The position numbers were made by a program, and so were the translations under genes. The notes beneath the pieces were generated by a model, which did no database searches, had not been told where the DNA came from, and was given only the letters and a program-made list of their open reading frames with translations. A stretch of 64,000 nucleotides of DNA from Karalla daura (taxonomy: Eukaryota; Chordata; Actinopteri; Chaetodontiformes; Leiognathidae). Shown one piece after another: positions 34,551-48,499 of this stretch (position 1 is its first letter; each line of letters begins with the position of its first letter). The stretch spans positions 28,147,457-28,211,456 of the forward strand of contig CM055189.1 in assembly GCA_029224185.1 (NCBI GenBank), written 5' to 3'.

Positions 34551-37500
34551 AAATGTTACACTACTCCTCACGACTGTGGCCACAGTTCTCAGAGTACACA
34601 CACCAAATCGTGTCAGGGCGTTCTGGAGACTCTCCCCTACGGCTTGACAGTTAGCTCATGTTCCAGATTGGTGAAAGCGTTGTCTCCATAGAGCCAAAAT
34701 TTTATAACGTGGCCAATTTTGCTTTTTCCCACAAGAATGAATGGGAAAAAAAGAACTCCACAAACATTCGCAACGTTGCCATACTTTGACTTTGAAACTT
34801 CATTTTATTTCAAAAATTGAAGAAGCTTGTGGTGCGTTTGTGTAGCGCGTTGCACGCTGATAGATTGTATGGTTTTTCAGCAGCACCTCTTCTCGACGAC
34901 CATGTGCTCAGGGACCTGCTCCATTGTCTCGTCTGCTGACATGGTAATACAAAGTGATGAGGCGTCCAGCTTCAATGCACTCCAGCAGATGGCACAGGCC
35001 CTGGGAGACTCCCAGAGTTTGAAAGGACCCCCTCAGCATTGGGCATGTCCAATCTCTTCTGAGCACCGGGCCGACATGCGGGATCGCTGAAAAATCAGCT
35101 CTCGTTTCGCTCTTTTCACGCTGCTCCCAGCCACACCCTAAGCAGCAGACAAATTCATTTTTCCAGTTTTGTAGGAACATTGGTGCTCTCTCATGCGGGG
35201 TTGGCCATAAACCCGTGCGCCTTGTGAAATTCTATATGACGAGCCTCATCGTAGGCCCAGTGCAGCCGTTTCTCTCCATAAGCCCCCATTCATTTTCCCA
35301 CCGCTGCCATCAATGTTAAACGTTACACTACTCCTCTGGACTGTGGCCACAGTTCTCACAGTACACACACCAAATCGTGTCAGGGCATTCTGGAGACTCT
35401 CCCCTACAGTGTGACAGTGAGCTCATATTCCAGATTGGGGAAAGCGTTGTCTCCATAGAGCCAAATGTTTATCACTTGGCCAATTTGGGTTTTCCCATAA
35501 GAATGAATGGGAAAAAAAGAACTCCACAAACAAACATTCGCAACGTTGCCATACTTTGACTTTGAAACTTCATTTTCATTTCAAAAATTGAAGAGTCTTG
35601 TGGTGTGTTTGTGTAGCGAGTTGCACGCTGATTGGTTGTATGGTTTTTCAGCAGCACCTCTTCTCGACGACCATGTGCTCAGGTACCTTCTCCATTGTCT
35701 CGTCTGCTGACATGGTAATACAAAGTGATGAGGCGTCCAGCTTCAATGCATACCAGCAGATGGCACAGGCCCTGGGAGACTCCCAGAGTTTGAAAGGACC
35801 CCCTCAGCATTGGGCATGTCCAATCTCTTCTGAGCACCGGGCCGACATGCGGGATCGCTGAAAAATCAGCTCTCGTTTCGTTCTTTTCACGCTGCTCCCA
35901 GCCACACCCTAAGCAGCAGACAAATTCTTTTTTCCAGTTTTGTAGGAACATTGGTGCTCTCTCATGCGGGGTAGGCCATAAACCAGTGCGCCTTGTGAAA
36001 TTTAAACGACGAGCCTCATCGTAGGCCCAGTGCAGCCTTTTCTCTCCAAAAGCCCCCATTCATTGTCCCACCACTGCCATCAATGTTAAACGTTACACTA
36101 CTCCTCGCGACTGTGGCCACAGTTCTCATAGTACACACACCAAATCGTGTCAGGGCGTTCTGGAGACTCTCCCCTACGGTGTGACAGTGAACTCATATTC
36201 CAGATTGGGGAAAGCGTTGTCTCCATAGAGCCAAATGTTTATCACTTGGCCAATTTGGCTTTTTCCCATAAGAATGAATGGGAAAAAAAGAACTCCACAA
36301 ACATTCGCAACGTTGCCATACTTTGACTTTGAAACTTCATTTTATTTCAAAAATTGAAGAAGCTTGTGGTGTGTTTGTGTAGCGCGTTGCACGCTGATAG
36401 GTTGTATGGTTTTTCAGCAGCACCTCTTCTCGACGACCATGTGCTCAGGAACCTTCTTCATTGTCTCGTCTGCTGACATGGTAATACAAAGTGATGAGGC
36501 GTCCAGCTTCAATGCACGCCAGCAGATGGCACAGGCCCTGGGAGACTCCCAGAGTTTGAAAGGACCCCCTCAGCATTGGGCATGTCCAATCTCTTCTTAG
36601 CACCGGGCCGACATGCGGGATCGCTGAAAAATCAGCTCTCGTTTCGCTCTTTTCACGCTGCTCCCAGCCACACCCTAAGCAGCAGACAAATTCTTTTTTC
36701 CAGTTTTGTAGGAACATTGGTGCTCTCTCATGCGGGGCAGGCCATTAACCCGTGCGCCTTGTGAAATTTAAACGACGAGCCTTATCATAGGCCCAGTGCA
36801 GACTTTTCTCTCCATAAGCCCCCATTCATTGTCCCACCACTGCCATCAATGTTAAACTTTACGCTACTCCTTGCGACTGTGGCCACAGTTCTCACAGTAC
36901 ACACACCAAATCGTGTCAGGGTGTTCTGGAGACTCTCCCCTTCGGCTTGACAGTTAGCTCATGTTCCAGATTGGTGAAAGCGTTGTCTCCATAGAGCCAA
37001 AAATTTATCACGTGGCCAATTTGGCTTTTTCCCATAAGAATGAATGGGAAAAAAAGAACTCCACAAACATTCGCAACGTTGCCATACTTTGACTTTGAAA
37101 CTTCATTTTATTTCAAAAATTGAAGAAGCTTGTGGTGTGTTTGTGTAGCGAGTTGCACGCTGATAGGTTGTATGTTTTTTCAGCAGCACCTCTTCTCGAC
37201 GACCATGTGCTCAGGTACCTGCTCCAATGTCTCCTCTGCTGACATGGTTATACAAAGTGATGAGGGTCCAGCTTCAATGCACCCCAGCAGATGGCACAGG
37301 CCCTGGGAGAATCCCAGAGTTTGAAAGGACCCCCTCAGCATTGGGCATGTCCAATCTCTTCTGAGCACCGGGCCGACATGCGGGATCGCTGAAAAATCAG
37401 CTCTCGTTTCGCTCTTTTCACGCTGCTCCCAGCCACACCCTAAGCAGCAGACAAATTCTTTTTTCCAGTTTTGTAGGAACATTGGTGCTCTCTCATGCGG

Positions 37501-39168
37501 GGTAGGCCATAAACCAGTGCGCCTTGTGAAATTTAAATGACGAGCCTCATCGTAGGCCCAGTGCAGCCTTTTCTCTCCAAATGCGACCATTCATTGTCCC
37601 ACCACTGCCATCAATGTTAAACGTTACACTACTCCTCTGGACTGTGGCCACAGTTCTCACAGTACACACACCAAATCGTGTCAGGGCATTCTGGAGACTC
37701 TCCCCTACAGTGTGACAGTGAGCTCATATTCCAGATTGGGGAAAGCGTTGTCTCCATAGAGCCAAATGTTTATCACTTGGCCAATTTGGGTTTTCCCATA
37801 AGAATGAATGGGAAAAAAAGAACTCCACAAACAAACATTCGCAACGTTGCCATACTTTGACTTTGAAACTTCATTTTCATTTCAAAAATTGAAGAGTCTT
37901 GTGGTGTGTTTGTGTAGCGAGTTGCACGCTGATTGGTTGTATGGTTTTTCAGCAGCACCTCTTCTCGACGACCATGTGCTCAGGTACCTTCTCCATTGTC
38001 TCGTCTGCTGACATGGTAATACAAAGTGATGAGGCGTCCAGCTTCAATGCATACCAGCAGATGGCACAGGCCCTGGGAGACTCCCAGAGTTTGAAAGGAC
38101 CCCCTCAGCATTGGGCATGTCCAATCTCTTCTGAGCACCGGGTCGACATGCGGGATCGCTGAAAAATCAGCTCTCGTTTCGCTCTTTTCACGCTGCTCCC
38201 AGCCACACCCTAAGCAGCAGACAAATTCTTTTTTCCAGTTTTGTAGGAACATTGGTGCTCTCTCATGCGGGGTAGGCCATAAACCAGTGCGCCTTGTGAA
38301 ATTTAAACGACGAGCCTCATCGTAGGCCCAGTGCAGCCTTTTCTCTCCAAAAGCCCCCATTCATTGTCCCACCACTGCCATCAATGTTAAATGTTACACT
38401 ACTCCTCACGACTGTGGCCACAGTTCTCAGAGTACACACACCAAATCGTGTCAGGGCGTTCTGGAGACTCTCCCCTACGGCTTGACAGTTAGCTCATGTT
38501 CCAGATTGGTGAAAGCGTTGTCTCCATAGAGCCAAAATTTTATAACGTGGCCAATTTTGCTTTTTCCCACAAGAATGAATGGGAAAAAAAGAACTCCACA
38601 AACATTCGCAACGTTGCCATACTTTGACTTTGAAACTTCATTTTATTTCAAAAATTGAAGAAGCTTGTGGTGCGTTTGTGTAGCGCGTTGCACGCTGATA
38701 GATTGTATGGTTTTTCAGCAGCACCTCTTCTCGACGACCATGTGCTCAGGGACCTGCTCCATTGTCTCGTCTGCTGACATGGTAATACAAAGTGATGAGG
38801 CGTCCAGCTTCAATGCACTCCAGCAGATGGCACAGGCCCTGGGAGACTCCCAGAGTTTGAAAGGACCCCCTCAGCATTGGGCATGTCCAATCTCTTCTGA
38901 GCACCGGGCCGACATGCGGGATCGCTGAAAAATCAGCTCTCGTTTCGCTCTTTTCACGCTGCTCCCAGCCACACCCTAAGCAGCAGACAAATTCATTTTT
39001 CCAGTTTTGTAGGAACATTGGTGCTCTCTCATGCGGGGTTGGCCATAAACCCGTGCGCCTTGTGAAATTCTATATGACGAGCCTCATCGTAGGCCCAGTG
39101 CAGCCGTTTCTCTCCATAAGCCCCCATTCATTTTCCCACCGCTGCCATCAATGTTAAACGTTACACTA
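31490..39168. repeat. pentamer tandem duplication, 3,838-bp period
   Basis: About 31490-35330 is followed directly by a second copy at 35330-39168. Markers shared at offset 3,838 include cataccagcag with cgttcttttc (31910 and 35750), gatgagggtcc (33422 and 37260), gagaatcccag (about 33470 and 37310), gggtcgacatg (34304 and 38142), aaaattttataacg (about 34700 and 38535) and cagccgtttctc (about 35268 and 39106). The pentamer contains one copy of the 2,301-bp trimer, so the trimer duplication came first. Confidence 0.85.
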
Positions 39169-41455
39169 CTCCTCGCGACTGTGGCCACAGTTCTCATAGT
39201 ACACACACCAAATCGTGTCAGGGCATTCTGGAGACTCTCCCCTACAGTGTGACAGTGAGCTCATATTCCAGATTGGGGAAAGCGTTGTCTCCATAGAGCC
39301 AAATGTTTATCACTTGGCCAATTTGGGTTTTCCCATAAGAATGAATGGGAAAAAAAGAACTCCACAAACAAACATTCGCAACGTTGCCTTACTTTGACTT
39401 TGAAACTTCATTTTATTTCAAAAATTGAAGAGTCTTGTGGTGTGTTTGTGTAGCGAGTTGCACGCTGATTGGTTGTATGGTTTTTCAGCAGCACCTCTTC
39501 TCGACGACCATGTGCTCAGGTACCTTCTCCATTGTCTCGTCTGCTGACATGGTAATACAAAGTGATGAGGCGTCCAGCTTCAATGCATCCCAGCAGATGG
39601 CACAGGCCCTGGGAGACTCCCAGAGTTTGAAAGGACCCCCTCAGCATTGGGCATGTCCAATCTCTTCTGAGCACCGGGCCGACATGCGGGATCGCTGAAA
39701 AATCAGCTCTCGTTTCGCTCTTTTCACGCTGCTCCCAGCCACACCCTAAGCAGCAGACAAATTCTTTTTTCCAGTTTTGTAGGAACATTGGTGCTCTCTC
39801 ATGCGGGGTAGGCCATAAACCAGTGCGCCTTGTGAAATTTAAACGACGAGCCTCATCGTAGGCCCAGTGCAGCCTTTTCTCTCCAAAAGCCCCCATTCAT
39901 TGTCCCACCACTGCCATCAATGTTAAATGTTACACTACTCCTCACGACTGTGGCCACAGTTCTCAGAGTACACACACCAAATCGTGTCAGGGCGTTCTGG
40001 AGACTCTCCCCTACGGCTTGACAGTTAGCTCATGTTCCAGATTGGTGAAAGCGTTGTCTCCATAGAGCCAAAATTTTATAACGTGGCCAATTTTGCTTTT
40101 TCCCACAAGAATGAATGGGAAAAAAAGAACTCCACAAACATTCGCAACGTTGCCATACTTTGACTTTGAAACTTCATTTTATTTCAAAAATTGAAGAAGC
40201 TTGTGGTGCGTTTGTGTAGCGCGTTGCACGCTGATAGATTGTATGGTTTTTCAGCAGCACCTCTTCTCGACGACCATGTGCTCAGGGACCTGCTCCATTG
40301 TCTCGTCTGCTGACATGGTAATACAAAGTGATGAGGCGTCCAGCTTCAATGCACTCCAGCAGATGGCACAGGCCCTGGGAGACTCCCAGAGTTTGAAAGG
40401 ACCCCCTCAGCATTGGGCATGTCCAATCTCTTCTGAGCACCGGGCCGACATGCGGGATCGCTGAAAAATCAGCTCTCGTTTCGCTCTTTTCACGCTGCTC
40501 CCAGCCACACCCTAAGCAGCAGACAAATTCATTTTTCCAGTTTTGTAGGAACATTGGTGCTCTCTCATGCGGGGTTGGCCATAAACCCGTGCGCCTTGTG
40601 AAATTCTATATGACGAGCCTCATCGTAGGCCCAGTGCAGCCGTTTCTCTCCATAAGCCCCCATTCATTTTCCCACCGCTGCCATCAATGTTAAACGTTAC
40701 ACTACTCCTCGCGACTGTGGCCACAGTTCTCATAGTACACACACCAAATCGTGTCAGGGCATTCTGGAGACTCTCCCCTACAGTGTGACAGTGAGCTCAT
40801 ATTCCAGATTGGGGAAAGCGTTGTCTCCATAGAGCCAAATGTTTATCACTTGGCCAATTTGGGTTTTCCCATAAGAATGAATGGGAAAAAAAGAACTCCA
40901 CAAACAAACATTCGCAACGTTGCCTTACTTTGACTTTGAAACTTCATTTTATTTCAAAAATTGAAGAGTCTTGTGGTGTGTTTGTGTAGCGAGTTGCACG
41001 CTGATTGGTTGTATGGTTTTTCAGCAGCACCTCTTCTCGACGACCATGTGCTCAGGTACCTTCTCCATTGTCTCGTCTGCTGACATGGTAATACAAAGTG
41101 ATGAGGCGTCCAGCTTCAATGCATCCCAGCAGATGGCACAGGCCCTGGGAGACTCCCAGAGTTTGAAAGGACCCCCTCAGCATTGGGCATGTCCAATCTC
41201 TTCTGAGCACCGGGCCGACATGCGGGATCGCTGAAAAATCAGCTCTCGTTTCGCTCTTTTCACGCTGCTCCCAGCCACACCCTAAGCAGCAGACAAATTC
41301 TTTTTTCCAGTTTTGTAGGAACATTGGTGCTCTCTCATGCGGGGTAGGCCATAAACCAGTGCGCCTTGTGAAATTTAAACGACGAGCCTCATCGTAGGCC
41401 CAGTGCAGCCTTGTCTCTCCAAAAGCCCCCATTCATTGTCCCACCACTGCCATCA
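38390..41455. repeat. dimer tandem duplication, 1,536-bp period
   Basis: About 38390-39925 repeats at 39926-41455. Shared markers are aaatgttacac with cctcacgactg, ctcagagtacac, gatagattgtatgg, tcagggacctgc, cactccagcag and gttgccttac. The second copy ends with its own changes, ccttgtctctcc at about 41411 and a short deletion aaacatacac at about 41462. It extends the preceding pentamer series by two more monomers. Confidence 0.85.
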
Positions 41456-43823
41456 ATGTTAAACATACACTACTCCTCGCGACTGTGGCCACAGTTCTCA
41501 CAGTACACACACCAAATCGTGTCAGGGCGTTCTGGAGACTCTCGCCTACGGCTTGACAGTTAGCTCATGCTCCAGATTGGGGAAAGCGTTGTCTCCATAG
41601 AGCCAAATGTTTATCACTTGGCCAATTTGGCTTTTTCCCATGAGAATGAATGGGAACAAAAGAACTCCACAAACGAACATTCACAACCTTGCCATACTTT
41701 GACTTTGAAACTTCATTTTCATTTCAAAAATTGAAGAATGTTGTGGTGTGTTTGTGTAGCGAGTTGCACGCTGATTGGTTGTATGGTTTTTCAGCAGCAC
41801 CTCTTCTCGACGACCATGTGCTCAGGTACCTTCTCCATTGTCTCGTCTGCTGACATGGTTATACAAAGTGATGAGGCGTCCAGCTTCAATGCACCCCAGC
41901 AGATGGCACAGGCCCTGGGAGACTCCCAGAGTTTGAAAGGGCCCCTTCAGCATTGGGCATGTCCAATCTCTTCTGAGCACCGGGCCGACATGCGGGATCG
42001 CTGAAAAATCAGCTCTCGTTTCGCTCTTTTCACGCTGCTCCCAGCCACACCCTAAGCGGCAGACAAATTCTTTTTTCCAGTTTTGTAGGAACATTGGTGC
42101 TCTCTCATGCGGGGTAGGCCATAAACCAGTGCGCCTTGTGAAATTTAAACGACGAGCCTCATCGTAGGCCCAGTGCAGCCTTTTCTCTCCAAAAGCCCCC
42201 ATTCATTGTCCCACCACTGCCATCAATGTTAAACGTTACACTACTCCTCGCGACTGTGGCCACAGTTCTCACAGTACACACACCAAATCGTGTCAGGGCG
42301 TTCTGGAGACTCTCCCCTACGGTGTGACAGTGAACTCATATTCCAGATTGGGGAAAGCGTTGTCTCCATAGAGCCAAATGTTTATCACTTGGCCAATTTG
42401 GCTTTTTCCCATAAGAATGAATGGGAAAAAAAGAACTCCACAAACATTCGCAACGTTGCCATACTTTGACTTTGAAACTTCATTTTATTTCAAAAATTGA
42501 AGAAGCTTGTGGTGTGTTTGTGTAGCGCGTTGCACGCTGATAGGTTGTATGGTTTTTCAGCAGCACCTCTTCTCGACGACCATGTGCTCAGGTACCTGCT
42601 CCATTGTCTCGTCTGCTGACATGGTAATACAAAGTGATGAGGCGTCCAGCTTCAATGCACCCCAGCAGATGGCACAGGCCCTGGGACACTCCCAGAGTTT
42701 GAAAGGACCCCCTCAGCATTGGGCATGTCCAATCTCTTCTTAGCACCGGGCCGACATGCGGGATCGCTGAAAAATCAGCTCTCGTTTCGCTCTTTTCACG
42801 CTGCTCCCAGCCAAACCCTAAGCAGCAGACAAATTCATTTTTCCAGTTTTGTAGGAACATTGGTGCTCTCTCATGCGGGGTTGGCCATAAACCCGTGCGC
42901 CTTGTGAAATTCTATATGACGAGCCTCATCGTAGGCCCAGTGCAGCCGTTTCTCTCCATAAGCCCCCATTCATTTTCCCACCGCTGCCATCAATGTTAAA
43001 CGTTACACTACTCCTCGCGACTGTGGCCACAGTTCTCATAGTACACACACCAAATCGTGTCAGAGCATTCTGGAGACTCTCCCCTACGGCTTGACAGTTA
43101 GCTCATGTTCCAGATTGGTGAAAGCGTTGTCTCCATAGAGCCAAAATTTTATCACGTGGCCAATTTGGCTTTTTCCCATAAGAATGAATGGGAAAAAAAG
43201 AACTCCACAAACATTCGCAACGTTGCCATACTTTGACTTTGAAACTTCATTTTATTTCAAAAATTGAAGAATCTTGTGGTGTGTTTGTGTAGCGCGTTGC
43301 ACGCTGATAGGTTGTATGGTTTTTCAGCAGCACCTCTTCTCGACGACCATGTGCTCAGGTACCTTCTCTATTGTCTCGTCTGCTGACATGGTAATACAAA
43401 GTGATGAGGCGTCCAGCTTCAATGCATCTCAGCAGATGGCACAGGCCCTGGGAGACTCCCAGAGTTTGAAAGGACCCCCTCAGCATTGGGCATGTCCAAT
43501 CTCTTCTGAGCACCGGGCCGACATGCGGGATCGCTGAAAAATCAGCTCTCGTTTCGCTCTTTTCACGCTGCTCCCAGCCACACCCTAAGCAGCAGACAAA
43601 TTCTTTTTTCCAGTTTTGTAGGAACATTGGTGCTCTCTCATGCGGGGTTGGCCATAAACCCGTGCGCCTTGTGAAATTCTATATGACGAGCCTCATCGTA
43701 GGCCCAGTGCAGCCTTTTCTCTCCATAAGCCCCCATTCATTTTCCCACCGCTGCCATCAATGTTAAACGTTACACTACTCCTCGCGACTGTGGCCACAGT
43801 TCTCATAGTACACACACCAAATC

Positions 43824-45365
43824 GTGTCAGGGCGTTCTGGAGACTCTCCCCTACGGTGTGACAGTGAACTCATATTCCAGATTGGGGAAAGCGTTGTCTC
43901 CATAGAGCCAAATGTTTATCACTTGGCCAATTTGGCTTTTTCCCATAAGAATGAATGGGAACAACAGAACTCCACAAACGAACATTCACAACCTTGCCAT
44001 ACTTTGACTTTGAAACTTCATTTTCATTTCAAAAATTGAAGAATGTTGTGGTGTGTTTGTGTAGCGAGTTGCACGCTGATTGGTTGTATGGTTTTTCAGC
44101 AGCACCTCTTCTCGACGACCATGTGCTCAGGTACCTTCTCCATTGTCTCGTCTGCTGACATGGTAATACAAAGTGATGAGGCGTCCAGCTTCAATGCACC
44201 CCAGCAGATGGCACAGGCCCTGGGAGACTCCCAGAGTTTGAAAGGACCCCCTCAGCATTGGGCATGTCCAATCTCTTCTGAGCACCGGGCCGACATGCGG
44301 GATCGCTGAAAAATCAGCTCTCGTTTCGTTCTTTTCACGCTGCTCCCAGCCACACCCTAAGCAGCAGACAAATTCTTTTTTCCAGTTTTGTAGGAACATT
44401 GGTGCTCTCTCATGCGGGGTAGGCCATAAACCAGTGCGCCTTGTGAAATTTAAACGACGAGCCTCATCGTAGGCCCAGTGCAGCCTTTTCTCTCCAAAAG
44501 CCCCCATTCATTGTCCCACCACTGCCATCAATGTTAAACGTTACACTACTCCTCGCGACTGTGGCCACAGTTCTCACAGTACACACGACAAATCGTGTCA
44601 GGGCATTCTGGAGACTCTCCCCTACAGTGTGACAGTGAGCTCATATTCCAGATTGGGGAAAGCGTTGTCTCCATAGAGCCAAATGTTTATCACTTGGCCA
44701 ATTTGGCTTTTTCCCATAAGAATGAATGGGAACAACAGAACTCCACAAACGAACATTCACAACCTTGCCATACTTTGACTTTGAAACTTCATTTTCATTT
44801 CAAAAATTGAAGAATGTTGTGGTGTGTTTGTGTAGCGAGTTGCACGCTGATTGGTTGTATGGTTTTTCAGCAGCACCTCTTCTCGACGACCATGTGCTCA
44901 GGTACCTTCTCCATTGTCTCGTCTGCTGACATGGTAATTCAAAGTGATGAGGCGTCCAGCTTCAATGCACCTCAGCAGATGGCACAGGCCCTGGGAGACT
45001 CCCAGAGTTTGAAAGGACCCCCTCAGCATTGGGCATGTCCAATCTCTTCTGAGCACCGGGCCGACATGCGGGATCGCTGAAAAATCAGCTCTCGTTTCGC
45101 TCTTTTCACGCTGCTCCCAGCCACACCCTAAGCAGCAGACAAATTCTTTTTTCCAGTTTTGTAGGAACATTGGTGCTCTCTCATGCGGGGTAGGCCATAA
45201 ACCAGTGCGCCTTGTGAAATTTAAACGACGAGCCTCATCGTAGGCCCAGTGCAGCCTTTTCTCTCCAAAAGCCCCCATTCATTTTCCCACCACTGCCATC
45301 AATGTTAAACGTTACACTACTCCTCGCGACTGTGGCCACAGTTCTCACAGTACACACGACAAATC
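43824..45365. repeat. two-copy run of a 771-bp variant
   Basis: Monomers starting at 43824 and 44595 both carry the outer-type middle (acgaacattcacaaccttgcc, gggaacaacag) inside the young core. They share gaatgttgtgg and are followed by the rare cacacgacaaatcg at about 44584 and 45355. The copy at 41519 has the same middle. These look like outer-type segments brought into the core by exchange. Confidence 0.7.
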
Positions 45366-46135
45366 GTGTCAGGGCATTCTGGAGACTCTCCCCTACAGTG
45401 TGACAGTGAGCTCATATTCCAGATTGGGGAAAGCGTTGTCTCCATAGAGCCAAATGTTTATCACTTGGCCAATATGGGTTTTCCCAAAAGAATGAATGGG
45501 AAAAAAAGAACTCCACAAACAAACATTCGCAACGTTGCCATACTTTAACTTTGAAACTTCATTTTCATTTCAAAAATTGAAGAGTCTTGTGGTGTGTTTT
45601 TGTAGCGAGTTGTACGCTGATTGGTTGTATGGCTTTTCAGCAGCACCTCTTCTCGACGACCATGTGCTCAGGTACCTTCTCCATTGTCTCGTCTGCTGAC
45701 ATGGTAATACAAAGTGATGAGGCGTCCAGCTTCAATGCATCCCAGCAGATGGCACAGGCCCTGGGAGACTCCCAGAGTTTGAAAGGACCCCCTCAGCATT
45801 GGGCATGTCCAATCTCTTCTGAGCACCGGGCCGACATGCGGGATTGCTGAAAAATCAGCTCTCGTTTCGCTCTTTTCACGCTGCTCCCAGCCACACCCTA
45901 AGCAGCAGACAAATTCTTTTTTCCAGTTTTGTAGGAACATTGGTGCTCTCTCATGCGGGGTAGGCCATAAACCAGTGCGCCTTGTGAAATTTAAACGACG
46001 AGCCTCATCGTAGGCCCAGTGCAGCCTTTTCTCTCCAAAAGCCCCCATTCATTGTCCCACCACTGCCATCAATGTTAAACGTTACACTACTCCTCGCGAC
46101 TGTGGCCACAGTTCTCACAGTACACACACCAAATC

Positions 46136-46901
46136 GTGTCAGGGCGTTCTGGAGACTCTCCCCTACGGTGTGACAGTGAACTCATATTCCAGATTGGGGA
46201 AAGCGTTGTCTCCATAGAGCCAAATGTTTATCACTTGGCCAATTTGGCTTTTTCCCATAAGAATGAATGGGAAAAAAAGAACTCCATAAACATTCGCAAC
46301 GTTGCCATACTTTGACTTTGAAACTTCATTTTATTTCAAAAATTGAAGAAGCTTGTGGTGTGTTTGTGTAGCGCGTTGCACGCTGATAGGTTGTATGGTT
46401 TTTCAGCAGCACCTCTTCTCGACGACCATGTGCTCAGGTACCTGCTCCATTGTCTCGTCTGCTGACATGGTAATACAAAGTGATGAGGCGTCCAGCTTCA
46501 ATGCACCCCAGCAGATGGCACAGGCCCTGGGAGACTCCCAGAGTTTGAAAGGACCCCCTCAGCATTGGGCATGTCCAATCTCTTCTTAGCACCGGGCCGA
46601 CATGCGGGATCGCTGAAAAATCAGCTCTCGTTTCGCTCTTTTCACGCTGCTCCCAGCCACACCCTAAGCAGCAGACAAATTCTTTTTTCCAGTTTTGTAG
46701 GAACATTGGTGCTCTCTCATGCGGGGTAGGCCATAAACCAGTGCGCCTTGTGAAATTTAAACGACGAGCCTCATCGTAGGCCCAGTGCAGCCTTTTCTCT
46801 CCAAAAGCCCCCATTCATTGTCCCACCACTGCCATCAATGTTAAACGTTACACTACTCCTCGCGACTGTGGCCACAGTTCTCACAGTACACACACCAAAT
46901 C
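46136..46901. repeat. representative 766-bp monomer (short class)
   Basis: Compared with the long class it lacks 4 bp in the caaacaaacattcgc stretch (reads taaacattcgc here, caaacattcgc in sister copies), lacks one c in ttttcatttc and has one extra base in ggctttttccc, a net loss of about 4 bp. It also has agcgcgttgc in place of agcgagttgc and ends gagcac as tagcac in many copies. Members include copies starting at 21538, 30008, 30774, 32309, 33075, 34610, 36147, 36913, 38448, 39984, 42290, 43057, 46136, 46902, 47668, 48435, 49972, 51509, 52274, 53041 and 54579. Confidence 0.8.
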
Positions 46902-48499
46902 GTGTCAGGGCGTTCTGGAGACTCTCCCCTACGGCTTGACAGTGAGCTCATGTTCCAGATTGGTGAAAGCGTTGTCTCCATCGAGCCAAAATTTTATCAC
47001 GTGGCCAATTTGGCTTTTTCCCATAAGAATGAATGGGAAAAAAAGAACTCCACAAACATTCGCAACGTTGCCATACTTTGACTTTGAAACTTCATTTTAT
47101 TTCAAAAATTGAAGAAGCTTGTGGTGTGTTTGTGTAGCGCGTTGCACGCTGATAGGTTGTATGTTTTTTCAGCAGCACCTCTTCTCGACGACCATGTGCT
47201 CAGGTACCTGCTCCATTGTCTCGTCTGCTGACATGGTAATACAAAGTGATGAGGCGTCCAGCTTCAATGCACCCCAGCAGATGGCACAGGCCCTGGGAGA
47301 CTCCCAGAGTTTGAAAGGACCCCCTCAGCATTGGGCATGTCCAATCTCTTCTTAGCACCGGGCCGACATGCGGGATCGCTGAAAAATCAGCTCTCGTTTC
47401 GCTCTTTTCACGCTGCTCCAAGCCACACCCTAAGCAGCAGACAAATTCTTTTTTCCAGTTTTGTAGGAACATTGGTGCTCTCTCATGCGGGGTAGGCCAT
47501 AAACCAGTGCGCCTTGTGAAATTTAAACGACGAGCCTCATCGTAGGCCCAGTGCAGCCTTTTCTCTCCAAAAGCCCCCATTCATTGTCCCACCACTGCCA
47601 TCAATGTTAAACGTTACACTACTCCTCGCGACTGTGGCCACAGTTCTCACAGTACACACACCAAATCGTGTCAGGGCGTTCTGGAGACTCTCCCCTACGG
47701 CTTGACAGTGAGCTCATGTTCCAGATTGGTGAAAGCGTTGTCTCCATCGAGCCAAAATTTTATCACGTGGCCAATTTGGCTTTTTCCCATAAGAATGAAT
47801 GGGAAAAAAAGAACTCCACAAACATTCGCAACGTTGCCATACTTTGACTTTGAAACTTCATTTTATTTCAAAAATTGAAGAAGCTTGTGGTGTGTTTGTG
47901 TAGCGCGTTGCACGCTGATAGGTTGTATGGTTTTTCAGCAGCACCTCTTCTCGACGACCATGTGCTCAGGTACCTGCTCCATTGTCTCGTCTGCTGACAT
48001 GGTAATACAAAGTGATGAGGCGTCCAGCTTCAATGCACCCCAGCAGATGGCACAGGCCCTGGGAGACTCCCAGAGTTTGAAAGGACCCCCTCAGCATTGG
48101 GCATGTCCAATCTCTTCTTAGCACCGGGCCGACATGCGGGATCGCTGAAAAATCAGCTCTCGTTTCGCTCTTTTCGCGCTGCTCCCAGCCACACACTAAG
48201 CAGCAGACAAATTCATTTTTCCAGTTTTGTAGGAACATTGGTGCTCTCTCATGCGGGGTTGGCCATAAACCCGTGCGCCTTGTGAAATTCTATATGACGA
48301 GCCTCATCGTAGGCCCAGTGCAGCCTTTTCTCTCCATAAGCCCCCATTCATTTTCCCACCGCTGCCATCAATGTTAAACGTTACACTACTCCTCGCGACT
48401 GTGGCCACAGTTCTCATAGTACACACACCAAATCGTGTCAGGGCGTTCTGGAGACTCTCCCCTACGGCGTGACAGTGAACTCATATTCCAGATTGGGGA

